In this document: positions 6,044 through 12,516 of the stretch, piece by piece
Layout: each line of letters begins with the position of its first letter
Position numbering within the stretch: the first letter of the stretch is position 1
Source of the DNA: Anaerolineae bacterium
Lineage (GTDB): Bacteria > Chloroflexota > Anaerolineae > JACIWP01
Reading direction: 5' to 3'
DNA: 12,939 nt
Assembly: GCA_014360855.1 (NCBI GenBank)
Contig: JACIWP010000060.1
Span: 1 to 12,939, forward strand
Notes under the pieces: model-generated
What the model was told of the DNA's origin: nothing
The model's input: the letters and a program-made list of their open reading frames with translations, nothing else
Databases searched by the model: none
Position numbers and translations under genes: made by a program

Positions 6044-6913
6044 ATGGCGGGTGAGATCATATCGGAGCATATTATCCTCAACGGGAGGGTCCTGCCGAAG
6101 GCGTCAGCCACTATCTCGGTGCTGAACTCCGCCCTGTTCTACAGCTTCGGCGTCTATGAGTCCATCGAGGTAGATGCCGGCGTCCCCTTCCATCTGGACG
6201 ATCATTTGGACCGGCTCTTCCATTCCGCCCAGATTATCGAAATGCCGCTCCCGTACACGCAGGCGCAACTGCGCGCCTGGGTGGAGCATCTGATCCGGCT
6301 CGACCATATCACCGAGTCCCTGCTGCGCATCGTGGCCTTTGGGCCCAACGGCGAGGATGAGGCGCTGGTCTACATCCTGCCCATGGTCCTGCCCCATTAT
6401 CCCACCACCTTCTACACGCTGGGGGCGACCGCCATCACCTATCCGGGATGCCGGCCCCTTCCCCAGGCCAAAACCCTGAACACCCTGGTGAACTACCTGG
6501 CCCTGCGCAAGGCGCGCCAGGCCGGCGCCCACGAGGCCTTCCTGGTCAACGACGCCGGCCAGATGACCGAAGGCTCCCGCAGTAACATCTTTGCGGTGGT
6601 GGACGGCGTGCTGGCTACGCCGCCGGCGTATCAGGTGCTCTCCGGCATCACGCGCGACCTGGTGCTGAAGCTGGCGGAGAAACGGGGCATCCCCATTATC
6701 GAGCGTCCCCTTCCCCTCAGTGAACTGCCCCTCTTTGACGAGATGTTCGTCACCTCCACCAGCATGCATGTGGTGCCTATCGTGAGGGTGGATGATACGC
6801 CCATTAACGGCGGCCGCATCGGCCCCATTACCCGTACCCTGATGGGCGATTTCGAGTCGTATTACGCGCAGGTCATCGGACGGATGGCGATCCCGCTCCT
6901 CAGCCTGAAGTAA
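6044..6913 (+). CDS. Class IV (fold type IV) PLP aminotransferase, BCAT/D-amino acid transaminase-like
   Basis: This 289-aa PLP enzyme has the usual length of the branched-chain aminotransferase, D-amino acid aminotransferase and aminodeoxychorismate lyase family. The PLP Lys is probably Lys143 in QAKTLN. The following NYLALRKARQAGAHEAFLVN, QMTEGSRSNIFAV (Glu176 binding the pyridine N) and VLSGITRD (phosphate loop) are family landmarks in the right order. Substrate cannot be fixed from sequence; a branched-chain or D-amino acid role is plausible, and a lyase role is possible. ATG 6044 is preferred over the upstream in-frame ATG at 5915: GAGGGA (6029-6034) precedes it, the protein then begins at the family's first strand, and 5915 lies upstream of the predicted promoter. 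It is followed by a strong terminator and diverges from buk. Confidence 0.88.
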   Translation: MAGEIISEHIILNGRVLPKASATISVLNSALFYSFGVYESIEVDAGVPFHLDDHLDRLFHSAQIIEMPLPYTQAQLRAWVEHLIRLDHITESLLRIVAFGPNGEDEALVYILPMVLPHYPTTFYTLGATAITYPGCRPLPQAKTLNTLVNYLALRKARQAGAHEAFLVNDAGQMTEGSRSNIFAVVDGVLATPPAYQVLSGITRDLVLKLAEKRGIPIIERPLPLSELPLFDEMFVTSTSMHVVPIVRVDDTPINGGRIGPITRTLMGDFESYYAQVIGRMAIPLLSLK

Positions 6914-6951
6914 CGCGTTCCGAAACCCTGGGCGCTTCCTGGAGGACAAAG

Positions 6952-6990
6952 AGCGCCGGCCCTGTTGATGATGGGCCGGCGCTTGTTTTT
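6952..6990 (+). terminator. Strong Rho-independent terminator after the aminotransferase
   Basis: AGCGCCGGCCC (6952-6962) and GGGCCGGCGCT (6973-6983) form a perfect 11-bp G/C-rich stem with a 10-nt loop, followed by TGTTTTT (6984-6990). It sits between convergent genes. On the minus strand the tract after the stem is only CTTTG, so termination of the opposing gene would be weaker. Confidence 0.93.
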
Positions 6991-7008
6991 CCGACGGATT
7001 GGGCGCTC

Positions 7009-8799
7009 TCAGGGGGCGGGGAATTCCGCCAGCGGAGGACAGTCGGGCGCGAGGCAGAGCGCCGGCCGGCCCTCCCCGCCGGCGTGGGCCGGCTGAACGC
7101 TCTCGCTCGCGCCGGTGCCGATGGCGAAGGAGCGCAAGCCCGCGAAGGCCTCGTCGTACCACACTGCCACGTTCCAGGTGCCGGGCATGGCCGCCACTTC
7201 TGTGCCGGCAATCTCCAACCATGACCATGCGTAGAAGGTGCATTCGGCACTGTACTGCCGCTCGTAGGAGGCGTACAGAGAGCCGTCCGGTGTGTACCAG
7301 GTCCAGCGGATGGTATGGGGCACCCCGCCGGCGCGCTGCCACCAGCCCCAGGCGTAGACCGCCTCATCGTCCGGGCGGAAGACCTCCGTCACTTCCTCCG
7401 GCAGTCCGCCGGCGTTCACCCCTTTGCTGGTGACGAACTCCGCCAGCGGAGGTGTCACCGGCTCATCCAACGTGATGGAGAAATACACCATGCGCTCGTT
7501 GACGAGGCCGTCTGGCCCGCGCAGGCGCACCGTCAGGGAATAAGAGCCCAGGCCGAGGTCTGGCGGTACGGCCCGCGGCAGGTTGGCGCTGTAGGTCCCG
7601 CTGGGCCAGTTGATCTGCCAATCATGATAGCTCAACGCCGGCACCCTTCGCCCCAGCCAATCCTGCACCAGCCAGTCCACGGCGACCGGCACCGGCGCCG
7701 GGGAGTGATTGGTGATGCGGACCCATTGGTAGATCACCTCGCAGTTGCGGAAGGCGTAATTGGGCTGGTCCTTAGGGCCTTCCAGCCAGACGGCATCCAG
7801 GGAGACCGGCCAGGAGGGCGTCGGGGTTGGGGTGGGCGCCGGCGGCAGGGGGTGCAGGCGCCACAGCAGGGGCAAAAAGGTGCGGGCGATGGCCGGCGTT
7901 TCCGGCGTGGGCGTTGGCGGCGGGGGTGTGGGGGGCTCCATCGGCTCGCCCTGCAGGCGCAGGGTATATGTGCCGGCCGCGCCGTCCCTTCCATCCACCA
8001 CCACGTAATAGGTGCCGGCCGGCCCGATAAAGGCCGCCGATTGGTCGCCGAACGCGATGCAGTTCAGGGGGTCACAGCCGGCCAGGACGAAGAGGTCCAG
8101 CTCCGGCTTTGCCTCCTCCAGCGTGAGGGTGACCGCTGTCGAGGCCTCCAGCTCCAGGCGGTACAAGACCTCCGGCCCCGATTCGTCCCAGGGGGCGCCG
8201 GCATAATACCGCACCTGGGATAGGCCGGCGGAGGTGTCGCCGTGATACAGCGGGGCATCGAGGCTCATCGGCAGGCTCTGGGAACAGTCCAGCTCGGGCG
8301 CCGGCGTAGGGGTGGGCGTCGGTGCTCCCGGCCGGGGCTCCAGCCGGCTCGTCACCGAACGGGTGATGCAGAAGGGGGCATTCACGTCGCAGATGAGCGC
8401 CTCGTTGGTGATGGTCATCGGCTGGCGGACCAGGGACTGCACCGCAAATGTCAGGGTGATGGCGCTGTTGGCCGGCAGGGCGCCGTCCCAGCGCAGGGTG
8501 CGCAGGTTGGGGAGGTAAATCAGTCCGCCGGTGGCACTGCCGCGCACCAACTCCACCTGGTCGGGCAGTTTGTCCGCCAGGCTGACGTGAGAAAGGGCTT
8601 CGCCGGCGTTGGCCAGCAGGATTTCATAGCGCAGGGTGGAATAGGGCGCCTCTGAGGGGCCGGCAGGATAGACCCGCTTGGCAGAAGCGTCCAGCGGCGT
8701 GGACTGGGGAGGTGGTTCGCCGGCGCGGGCGAAGGCCAGCCATCCCAACAGCACCATGCCGGCCAGCAACACTGTCATCAGCACACTGCGTTTGCGCAT
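7009..8799 (-). CDS. Secreted multidomain surface protein (DUF11-like, PPC-like, Pro/Thr linkers)
   Basis: This 596-aa exported protein has no recognisable enzyme motif. A signal peptide spans residues 1-26 (MRKR, hydrophobic core, ARA just before GEP). Residues about 40-153 resemble a DUF11/conserved-repeat beta domain (YEILLANAGEALSHVSLADKLP). About 172-285 resemble a bacterial pre-peptidase C-terminal (PPC) domain (LDLFVLAG...GTYYVVVDG...GTYTLRL). About 333-565 hold two further beta-rich, Trp-rich regions without a clear family. Linkers rich in Pro/Thr lie at 159-168, 289-302 and 319-328. There is no LPXTG motif or C-terminal membrane anchor. The start at 8799 has GGAAGGG upstream; the longer ORF from 8829 would place ten residues before the MRKR of the signal peptide. 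It lies 69 nt downstream of the SUMF1-domain gene, probably as one transcript. An adhesive or surface role is inference. Confidence 0.8.
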   Translation of the reverse strand: MRKRSVLMTVLLAGMVLLGWLAFARAGEPPPQSTPLDASAKRVYPAGPSEAPYSTLRYEILLANAGEALSHVSLADKLPDQVELVRGSATGGLIYLPNLRTLRWDGALPANSAITLTFAVQSLVRQPMTITNEALICDVNAPFCITRSVTSRLEPRPGAPTPTPTPAPELDCSQSLPMSLDAPLYHGDTSAGLSQVRYYAGAPWDESGPEVLYRLELEASTAVTLTLEEAKPELDLFVLAGCDPLNCIAFGDQSAAFIGPAGTYYVVVDGRDGAAGTYTLRLQGEPMEPPTPPPPTPTPETPAIARTFLPLLWRLHPLPPAPTPTPTPSWPVSLDAVWLEGPKDQPNYAFRNCEVIYQWVRITNHSPAPVPVAVDWLVQDWLGRRVPALSYHDWQINWPSGTYSANLPRAVPPDLGLGSYSLTVRLRGPDGLVNERMVYFSITLDEPVTPPLAEFVTSKGVNAGGLPEEVTEVFRPDDEAVYAWGWWQRAGGVPHTIRWTWYTPDGSLYASYERQYSAECTFYAWSWLEIAGTEVAAMPGTWNVAVWYDEAFAGLRSFAIGTGASESVQPAHAGGEGRPALCLAPDCPPLAEFPAP

Positions 8800-8868
8800 A
8801 GCCCTTCCCTTCCAGATAGCGGCTTCCAAAGAAAAGACGCCGCAAATTGAAAAGGGATGCGGCCTGTG

Positions 8869-9726
8869 TCAATCATCCTGGGCACAGCGGATGCCCACGT
8901 TGGCGTAGGTGTGGCCCGGGGCGCCCTTCTCGCGTGCCGCGGTGCGGATGTCCTTCTGCCGCATGTTCCACGCGCCGCCGCGCATGACGCGCTCCGTGCC
9001 ATATGCCGGCCCGGTCGGGTTGCGCTGGACGGTCCAGGTGTAGTAATCCGCGGAATACCAGTCTGCCACCCATTCCCAGACGTTGCCGGCCATATCCAGC
9101 AGGCCGTAGGGGCTGGCGCCGGCGGGATAACTGCCGACCGGCGCCGTGTCCGCATATTTGTCATCGATGTCGGGGTGGCGGTAATCGAACGGACAGTTGG
9201 CATCGCAGAGATTGGCCAGCCGGCCGTCCGGCGGCTCCTCCCCCCAGGGATAACGGCGCGCCTGCGGGCCGCGGGCCGCCTTTTCCCATTCCGCCTCCGT
9301 GGGCAGACGCTTCCCCGCCCATTCGCAGTAGGCGCGGGCATCGTCCCAGCTCACCCAGATGACGGGGTAATGGTCGAATGCCGGGTCGTCGAAATAATGG
9401 TCGCGGGTATAGGAGAAGGAGTATTCCGGCGGCCGGCAGGCGCCGGCCTCCACGCATCGGCGGTACTGGGCATTGGTCGTTTCGGTCTTGTCCATCCAGA
9501 AGGCGTCCAGGTAGACCGTGTGCTGGGGCTGTTCGTCGCCGGCGGCGTCGCGATCATCGGTCTTGGCGCCCATGACGAACTCGCCGGCGGGGACGCGCAC
9601 CATGACCTTGCCGTCGGTCGGCGAGATGCGTTCGGCCGGCGGCCCGCCGCAGGCCGCCGCGGTTCCCAGCAGAAGCAGGGCTGGCAGGAGAATCTGACAG
9701 ATGCGCCGGCGAATCACTGGCACCAT
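8869..9726 (-). CDS. SUMF1/FGE-fold lipoprotein, probably not a formylglycine-generating enzyme
   Basis: This 285-aa protein has a basic N-terminus and hydrophobic segment ending in AAAC (Cys26), a weak lipobox, so a membrane-anchored extracellular lipoprotein is likely. Residues about 40-283 are a SUMF1-type (FGE-sulfatase/EgtB/PvdO) domain: VPAGEFVMG (45-53), FWMDKTETTNAQY, PVIWVSWDDARAYCEWAGKRLPT starting at 121, EAEWEKAARG, MAGNVWEW (212-219), RGGAW (249-253) and GIRCAQ. In FGE enzymes the region after RGGSW carries the copper-binding catalytic Cys residues; here it reads NMRQKDIRTAARE with no Cys. FGE activity is therefore unlikely, and a binding or other SUMF1-family role is more plausible. 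GGGGAG precedes the ATG on the minus strand. It is the first gene of a two-gene unit with the secreted protein 7009-8799, so the two may act together outside the cell. Confidence 0.87.
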   Translation of the reverse strand: MVPVIRRRICQILLPALLLLGTAAACGGPPAERISPTDGKVMVRVPAGEFVMGAKTDDRDAAGDEQPQHTVYLDAFWMDKTETTNAQYRRCVEAGACRPPEYSFSYTRDHYFDDPAFDHYPVIWVSWDDARAYCEWAGKRLPTEAEWEKAARGPQARRYPWGEEPPDGRLANLCDANCPFDYRHPDIDDKYADTAPVGSYPAGASPYGLLDMAGNVWEWVADWYSADYYTWTVQRNPTGPAYGTERVMRGGAWNMRQKDIRTAAREKGAPGHTYANVGIRCAQDD

Positions 9727-9772
9727 ATGGTCTCCCCGTCAGTAAAGGATGTCCACCTGTCCGACCAGCGCA

Positions 9773-9800
9773 AGTATACCACAGCCGGCCGGCATGGCAA
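9773..9800 (-). promoter_or_regulatory. Promoter for the SUMF1 lipoprotein unit
   Basis: On the minus strand, TTGCCA (9800-9795) and TATACT (9778-9773) are separated by 16 nt, about 45 nt upstream of the lipoprotein start. The -10 is embedded in GGCTGTGGTATACT, repeated on the opposite strand in the divergent promoter. Confidence 0.6.
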
Positions 9801-9830
9801 AGAGGGGTGGCCAGGGGACAGCTACCCCCG

Positions 9831-9845
9831 AGGTGACGGTCACCT
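9831..9845. promoter_or_regulatory. Perfect 15-bp palindrome upstream of the 9912 gene promoter (candidate operator)
   Basis: AGGTGAC-G-GTCACCT is a perfect 7-1-7 inverted repeat. It ends 7 nt upstream of the -35 (TTGCCG, 9853-9858) of the rightward promoter, a position typical of activator sites, and lies inside the divergent gap. The cognate regulator is not identifiable here. Confidence 0.45.
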
Positions 9846-9852
9846 GAATTGG

Positions 9853-9881
9853 TTGCCGGCCGGCCCGGGCTGTGGTATACT
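9853..9881 (+). promoter_or_regulatory. Promoter for the 9912-12508 operon
   Basis: TTGCCG (9853-9858), a 17-nt spacer and TATACT (9876-9881) predict a start near 9888, leaving a leader of about 24 nt before ATG 9912. It mirrors the divergent promoter at 9773-9800. Confidence 0.65.
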
Positions 9882-9911
9882 CCTTCCCGACATTCGCACC
9901 TGGGAGGCGTT

Positions 9912-10592
9912 ATGCGGTCCCTTACCTCACCTGCACGCTGTCCCGCCGCGTTCCCGAACCGCCTCTGGCTGGCCGGCCTTCTGGCGGCCGGCGTTCTCCT
10001 GGACGCGCTGTTGATCTGGGCGGCGCCGGCGGAGCGCACCCTCGGCCAGGTGGTCAAACTGGTCTTTCTGCACGGCGCGCTGGTGCGCTCCTGTATGCTG
10101 GGCTTCCTGGCCGCCGGCCTGCTGGCATTGGCCTGGCTGGTGTGCCGGCACGACGCGCTCCTGCATTGGCTGACCGCCGTACAGCGGGCCACCGCGCTCG
10201 TTTGGCTCCTGTATCTGTTCTCCAGCATGATCGTCACCTACCTGGCCTGGGGTGAGCTGATCGCCTGGGGCGAGCCGCGGGTGCGCTCCACCATATATGT
10301 CACCGTTCTGCTGGCGGCGGCGGTGCTGGCGGCGGAATGGTCGCCGGCGCCTGTGGCGCGGGCGCTGGCGAACCTGTTGCTTGCGGCCGGCGCGTTATAC
10401 CTGCTTGGCTCCACGGGCGTGATCCGTCATCCGCTGAACCCCATCGGTACCTCGCCATCCGCCGCCATTCGCCTGTCCTACGCCGGCATCGTCCTGGTCA
10501 CCGCGATCTGTCATGCCCTCGTCGCCGGCCTGCTGTACCATCCGCCGCAGGCCGAACGCGCAGTTGGGAGAGGTGCGTCATGTACATCCTGA
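9912..10592 (+). CDS. Six-helix membrane protein, weakly CcmC/cytochrome-assembly-like
   Basis: This 226-aa protein has about six membrane segments (near residues 18-38, 47-77, 94-113, 124-143, 148-168 and 187-209). KLVFLHGALV (49-58, His54), then LVWLLYLFSSMIVTYLAWGE and WGEPRVRST (119-127), recall the order His-Pro-ala / small-rich helix / W-x-W-D-x-R in CcmC-type heme-handling proteins. The tryptophan-rich WWD signature itself is absent, so the link is weak and no heme role should be assumed. GGGAGG (9902-9907) precedes ATG 9912 by a short 4-nt spacing. Its last 13 nt overlap the start of nnrD, so the two are co-transcribed and probably translationally coupled. No other cytochrome c assembly gene is near. 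Confidence 0.75.
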   Translation: MRSLTSPARCPAAFPNRLWLAGLLAAGVLLDALLIWAAPAERTLGQVVKLVFLHGALVRSCMLGFLAAGLLALAWLVCRHDALLHWLTAVQRATALVWLLYLFSSMIVTYLAWGELIAWGEPRVRSTIYVTVLLAAAVLAAEWSPAPVARALANLLLAAGALYLLGSTGVIRHPLNPIGTSPSAAIRLSYAGIVLVTAICHALVAGLLYHPPQAERAVGRGASCTS

Positions 10593-12277
10593 GCGTGGAA
10601 CAGATGCGGCAGGCAGAAGCCGCCGCCGATGCCGCTGGTCAGACGTATGCCATGATGATGGAGAGCGCCGGCCAGGCCGTCGCCACGGCCGTGCGCCAGT
10701 TGACCGACCCGCAGGGCCTGCGCATCCTGGTGCTGGTCGGGCCGGGCAACAACGGCGGGGATGGCCTGGTGGCGGCCTTTCATCTCCAGCAGATGGGCGG
10801 GCTGGTTACCTGCTATATCTGGAAGCGGAAGGTCGAAGGGGATGCCAACTTCGCCCGCGCCCGCGACGCCGGCTGTCGCATCCTGTGGGCGCAGGAGGAC
10901 GCCGGCTGGGCGGCTCTGCGTCAGGAATGCGAGCAGGCGAACGTGGTGCTGGATGCCCTGCTGGGGACAGGGACCGACCGCCCCATCACCGGTGACCTGG
11001 CGGAACTGCTGGGCGTGGTGCGGGAGACGGTGGAACGCCGCCGGCGGGCCCGACTGCCCTGGATGAAAGAGGCATTGCAGGTCATTGACCCGACGCTGAA
11101 GGTGCCGGAGCGCCCTGAGATGCCCTTGGTGGTGGCGGTGGACGTCCCCAGCGGGGTGAACTGCGATACAGGCGCGCTGGACCCGGCTACAGTGCCGGCG
11201 GATGTCACGGTCACCTTCGGCTTCCCCAAGCGCGGCCAGTTTATCTTCCCCGGTGCCGGCGTCCTCGGCAAACTGCTGATCGCGGAGATCGGCATCCCGC
11301 CCCGCCTGGTGAAGGACTGCCACCTGCACCTGGTCACCACCAAGATGGTTACTGAGCGCCTGCCCCAACGGCCGCTGGATGCCCATAAGGGGACGTTTGG
11401 GCGCGCTCTCATCATCGCCGGATCGGTGAACTACACTGGCGCGCCGGCCCTGGCCGCCGCGGCGGCCACCCGCGTGGGCGCCGGCCTGGTCACGCTGGCC
11501 CTGGCCCGCAGTGTCTTCCCCATCGTGGCCGCCAAGCTCTACGAACCGACCTACATCCTGCTCCCGGAGTCGCTGGGCGTCGTCAGCGATGAGGCGGTGG
11601 ACGTTCTGTGCGAACGCATCCAGGAATTCGATGCCATGCTCATTGGCCCGGGCCTGGGCCAGGCGGACGAGGTGGTGCGCTTTGTGCACACCTTTTTGAG
11701 CGGGGAACTGCGCCTGCCGCGCCGGCGGACGCGCATCGGCTTCGTGGAGACCACCGCGCCGGCCGGCACGCCCTCCTCAACCTGCCGACTGCCCCCCACG
11801 GTCATTGATGCGGACGCGCTCAATGCCCTGGCGAAGGCGGAGGAGTGGTGGAAGCACATCCCCGCCGGCTGTGTCCTCACGCCGCATCCGGGCGAGATGG
11901 CGCGCCTGCTCGGCTGTACGACGGAAGAGGTGCAGGCCGACCGCATCGGGATTGCCAGCCGGGCCGCCCAGCAGTGGGGCCAGATTGTGGTGCTGAAAGG
12001 GGCGCATACGGTGATCGCCAGCCCTGACGGCGAGACATATATCCTGCCCTTCGCCAACCCGGTCCTGGCGACCGCCGGCACCGGGGATGTGCTGGCCGGC
12101 GCCATTGTGGGGCTGATGGCGCAGGGGCTTTCGCCGCTGGATGCCGCCCTGGTGGGCGGGTTCCTGCACGGCATGGCCGCGGAGGAGGTGGAGTTCAGCC
12201 GGCAGATCAGTTGCGGCGTCGTGGCCAGCGACCTCCTGCCGGCCCTGCCGGTGGTCATCCAGCGTCTGCGCGCCTGA
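10580..12277 (+). CDS. nnrD: Bifunctional NAD(P)HX epimerase/dehydratase
   Basis: This 565-aa fused enzyme repairs hydrated NADH and NADPH. The N-terminal YjeF_N (NnrE) epimerase domain (about 1-240) interconverts R- and S-NAD(P)HX and shows GPGNNGGDG (54-62) and VDVPSGVN (187-194). The C-terminal ribokinase-like domain (about 260-560) is the ADP- or ATP-dependent dehydratase acting on S-NAD(P)HX, with HKGTFGRALIIAGS (269-282), VIDADALNAL (408-417), LTPHPGEM (433-440) and TAGTGDVLAG (498-507, catalytic Asp503). Two stretches look longer than usual: about 143-180 in the epimerase domain and 375-405 (Arg- then Thr/Ser-rich) in the dehydratase. The longer in-frame start at 10337 lies inside the upstream gene and is rejected; ATG 10580 has GGGAGAGG (10566-10573) 6 nt ahead and overlaps the upstream stop. 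It is cytoplasmic and housekeeping. Confidence 0.95.
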   Translation: MYILSVEQMRQAEAAADAAGQTYAMMMESAGQAVATAVRQLTDPQGLRILVLVGPGNNGGDGLVAAFHLQQMGGLVTCYIWKRKVEGDANFARARDAGCRILWAQEDAGWAALRQECEQANVVLDALLGTGTDRPITGDLAELLGVVRETVERRRRARLPWMKEALQVIDPTLKVPERPEMPLVVAVDVPSGVNCDTGALDPATVPADVTVTFGFPKRGQFIFPGAGVLGKLLIAEIGIPPRLVKDCHLHLVTTKMVTERLPQRPLDAHKGTFGRALIIAGSVNYTGAPALAAAAATRVGAGLVTLALARSVFPIVAAKLYEPTYILLPESLGVVSDEAVDVLCERIQEFDAMLIGPGLGQADEVVRFVHTFLSGELRLPRRRTRIGFVETTAPAGTPSSTCRLPPTVIDADALNALAKAEEWWKHIPAGCVLTPHPGEMARLLGCTTEEVQADRIGIASRAAQQWGQIVVLKGAHTVIASPDGETYILPFANPVLATAGTGDVLAGAIVGLMAQGLSPLDAALVGGFLHGMAAEEVEFSRQISCGVVASDLLPALPVVIQRLRA

Positions 12278-12292
12278 GGGAGGGGAATCCGC

Positions 12293-12508
12293 GTGATATC
12301 CGCTTCTGATTCGGACGCCCTGGCGCACCGCATGAAAGTGGTGCTGACCTATATGCGGGGATATGCCTCCATGCTCTCCATGGATGGGCCGCTGACGCCC
12401 ACGCAGGAGCGCGATGTGGCCAAAATCCTGAAGGGGATCGAGGAGCTGGCGCGCCTAGTGCAGGAGCTGGAGCCGCCGGCGGATGCCGAGGAACCCCAAA
12501 AGGGGTGA
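12293..12508 (+). CDS. 71-aa protein resembling an isolated HisKA dimerisation hairpin
   Basis: The start is GTG 12293, with GGGAGGGG (12278-12285) 7 nt upstream and only 15 nt after the nnrD stop, so it is probably in the same operon. The sequence AHRMKVVLTYMRGYASML (11-28), followed by LTPTQERDVAKILKGIEELARLVQELE, fits the two helices of a histidine kinase DHp (HisKA) domain: H-(E/D)-L-R-T-P-L-x-x-I-x-G-Y-x-x-L-L then L...Q...L..I...I.RL..LV. His12 aligns with the phospho-accepting His. The E/D, T and P that follow it in typical kinases are replaced by R13, V16 and V17. There is no ATP-binding domain, so it cannot autophosphorylate alone. It could be a phosphotransfer protein, a dimerisation adaptor or a decayed kinase remnant. 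The similarity is judged by eye. Confidence 0.65.
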   Translation: MISASDSDALAHRMKVVLTYMRGYASMLSMDGPLTPTQERDVAKILKGIEELARLVQELEPPADAEEPQKG

Positions 12509-12516
12509 CGCTCACT

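Larger units (their letters stand above)
9773..9881. repeat. 14-bp inverted repeat flanking a divergent promoter region
   Basis: AGTATACCACAGCC (9773-9786) is the exact reverse complement of GGCTGTGGTATACT (9868-9881). Each arm contains the -10 of one divergent promoter. Further inside, GGCCGGCA (9787-9794) and TGCCGGCC (9854-9861) form a second symmetric pair. A weaker stem inside (GGGGTGGC 9804-9811 with GCTACCCC 9821-9828, one G/T mismatch) is also present. The two transcription units therefore share almost mirror-image core promoters. Confidence 0.75.

Noticed and set aside
8869..9726. Formylglycine-generating enzyme (sulfatase activator).
   Set aside because: The catalytic Cys positions after RGGAW are not Cys.
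8857..10014. 385-aa plus-strand reading frame opposite the SUMF1 gene.
   Set aside because: It is a mirror of the lipoprotein gene that runs through the divergent promoter region into the next gene, with no domain similarity.
10337..10579. 81-residue N-terminal extension of NnrD.
   Set aside because: It is an out-of-frame reading of the membrane protein gene. ATG 10580 begins at the conserved YjeF_N start and has an RBS.
9912..10592. Firm assignment as CcmC heme exporter.
   Set aside because: The topology and a few residues fit, but the WWD-type tryptophan-rich signature is missing and no other ccm gene is near.
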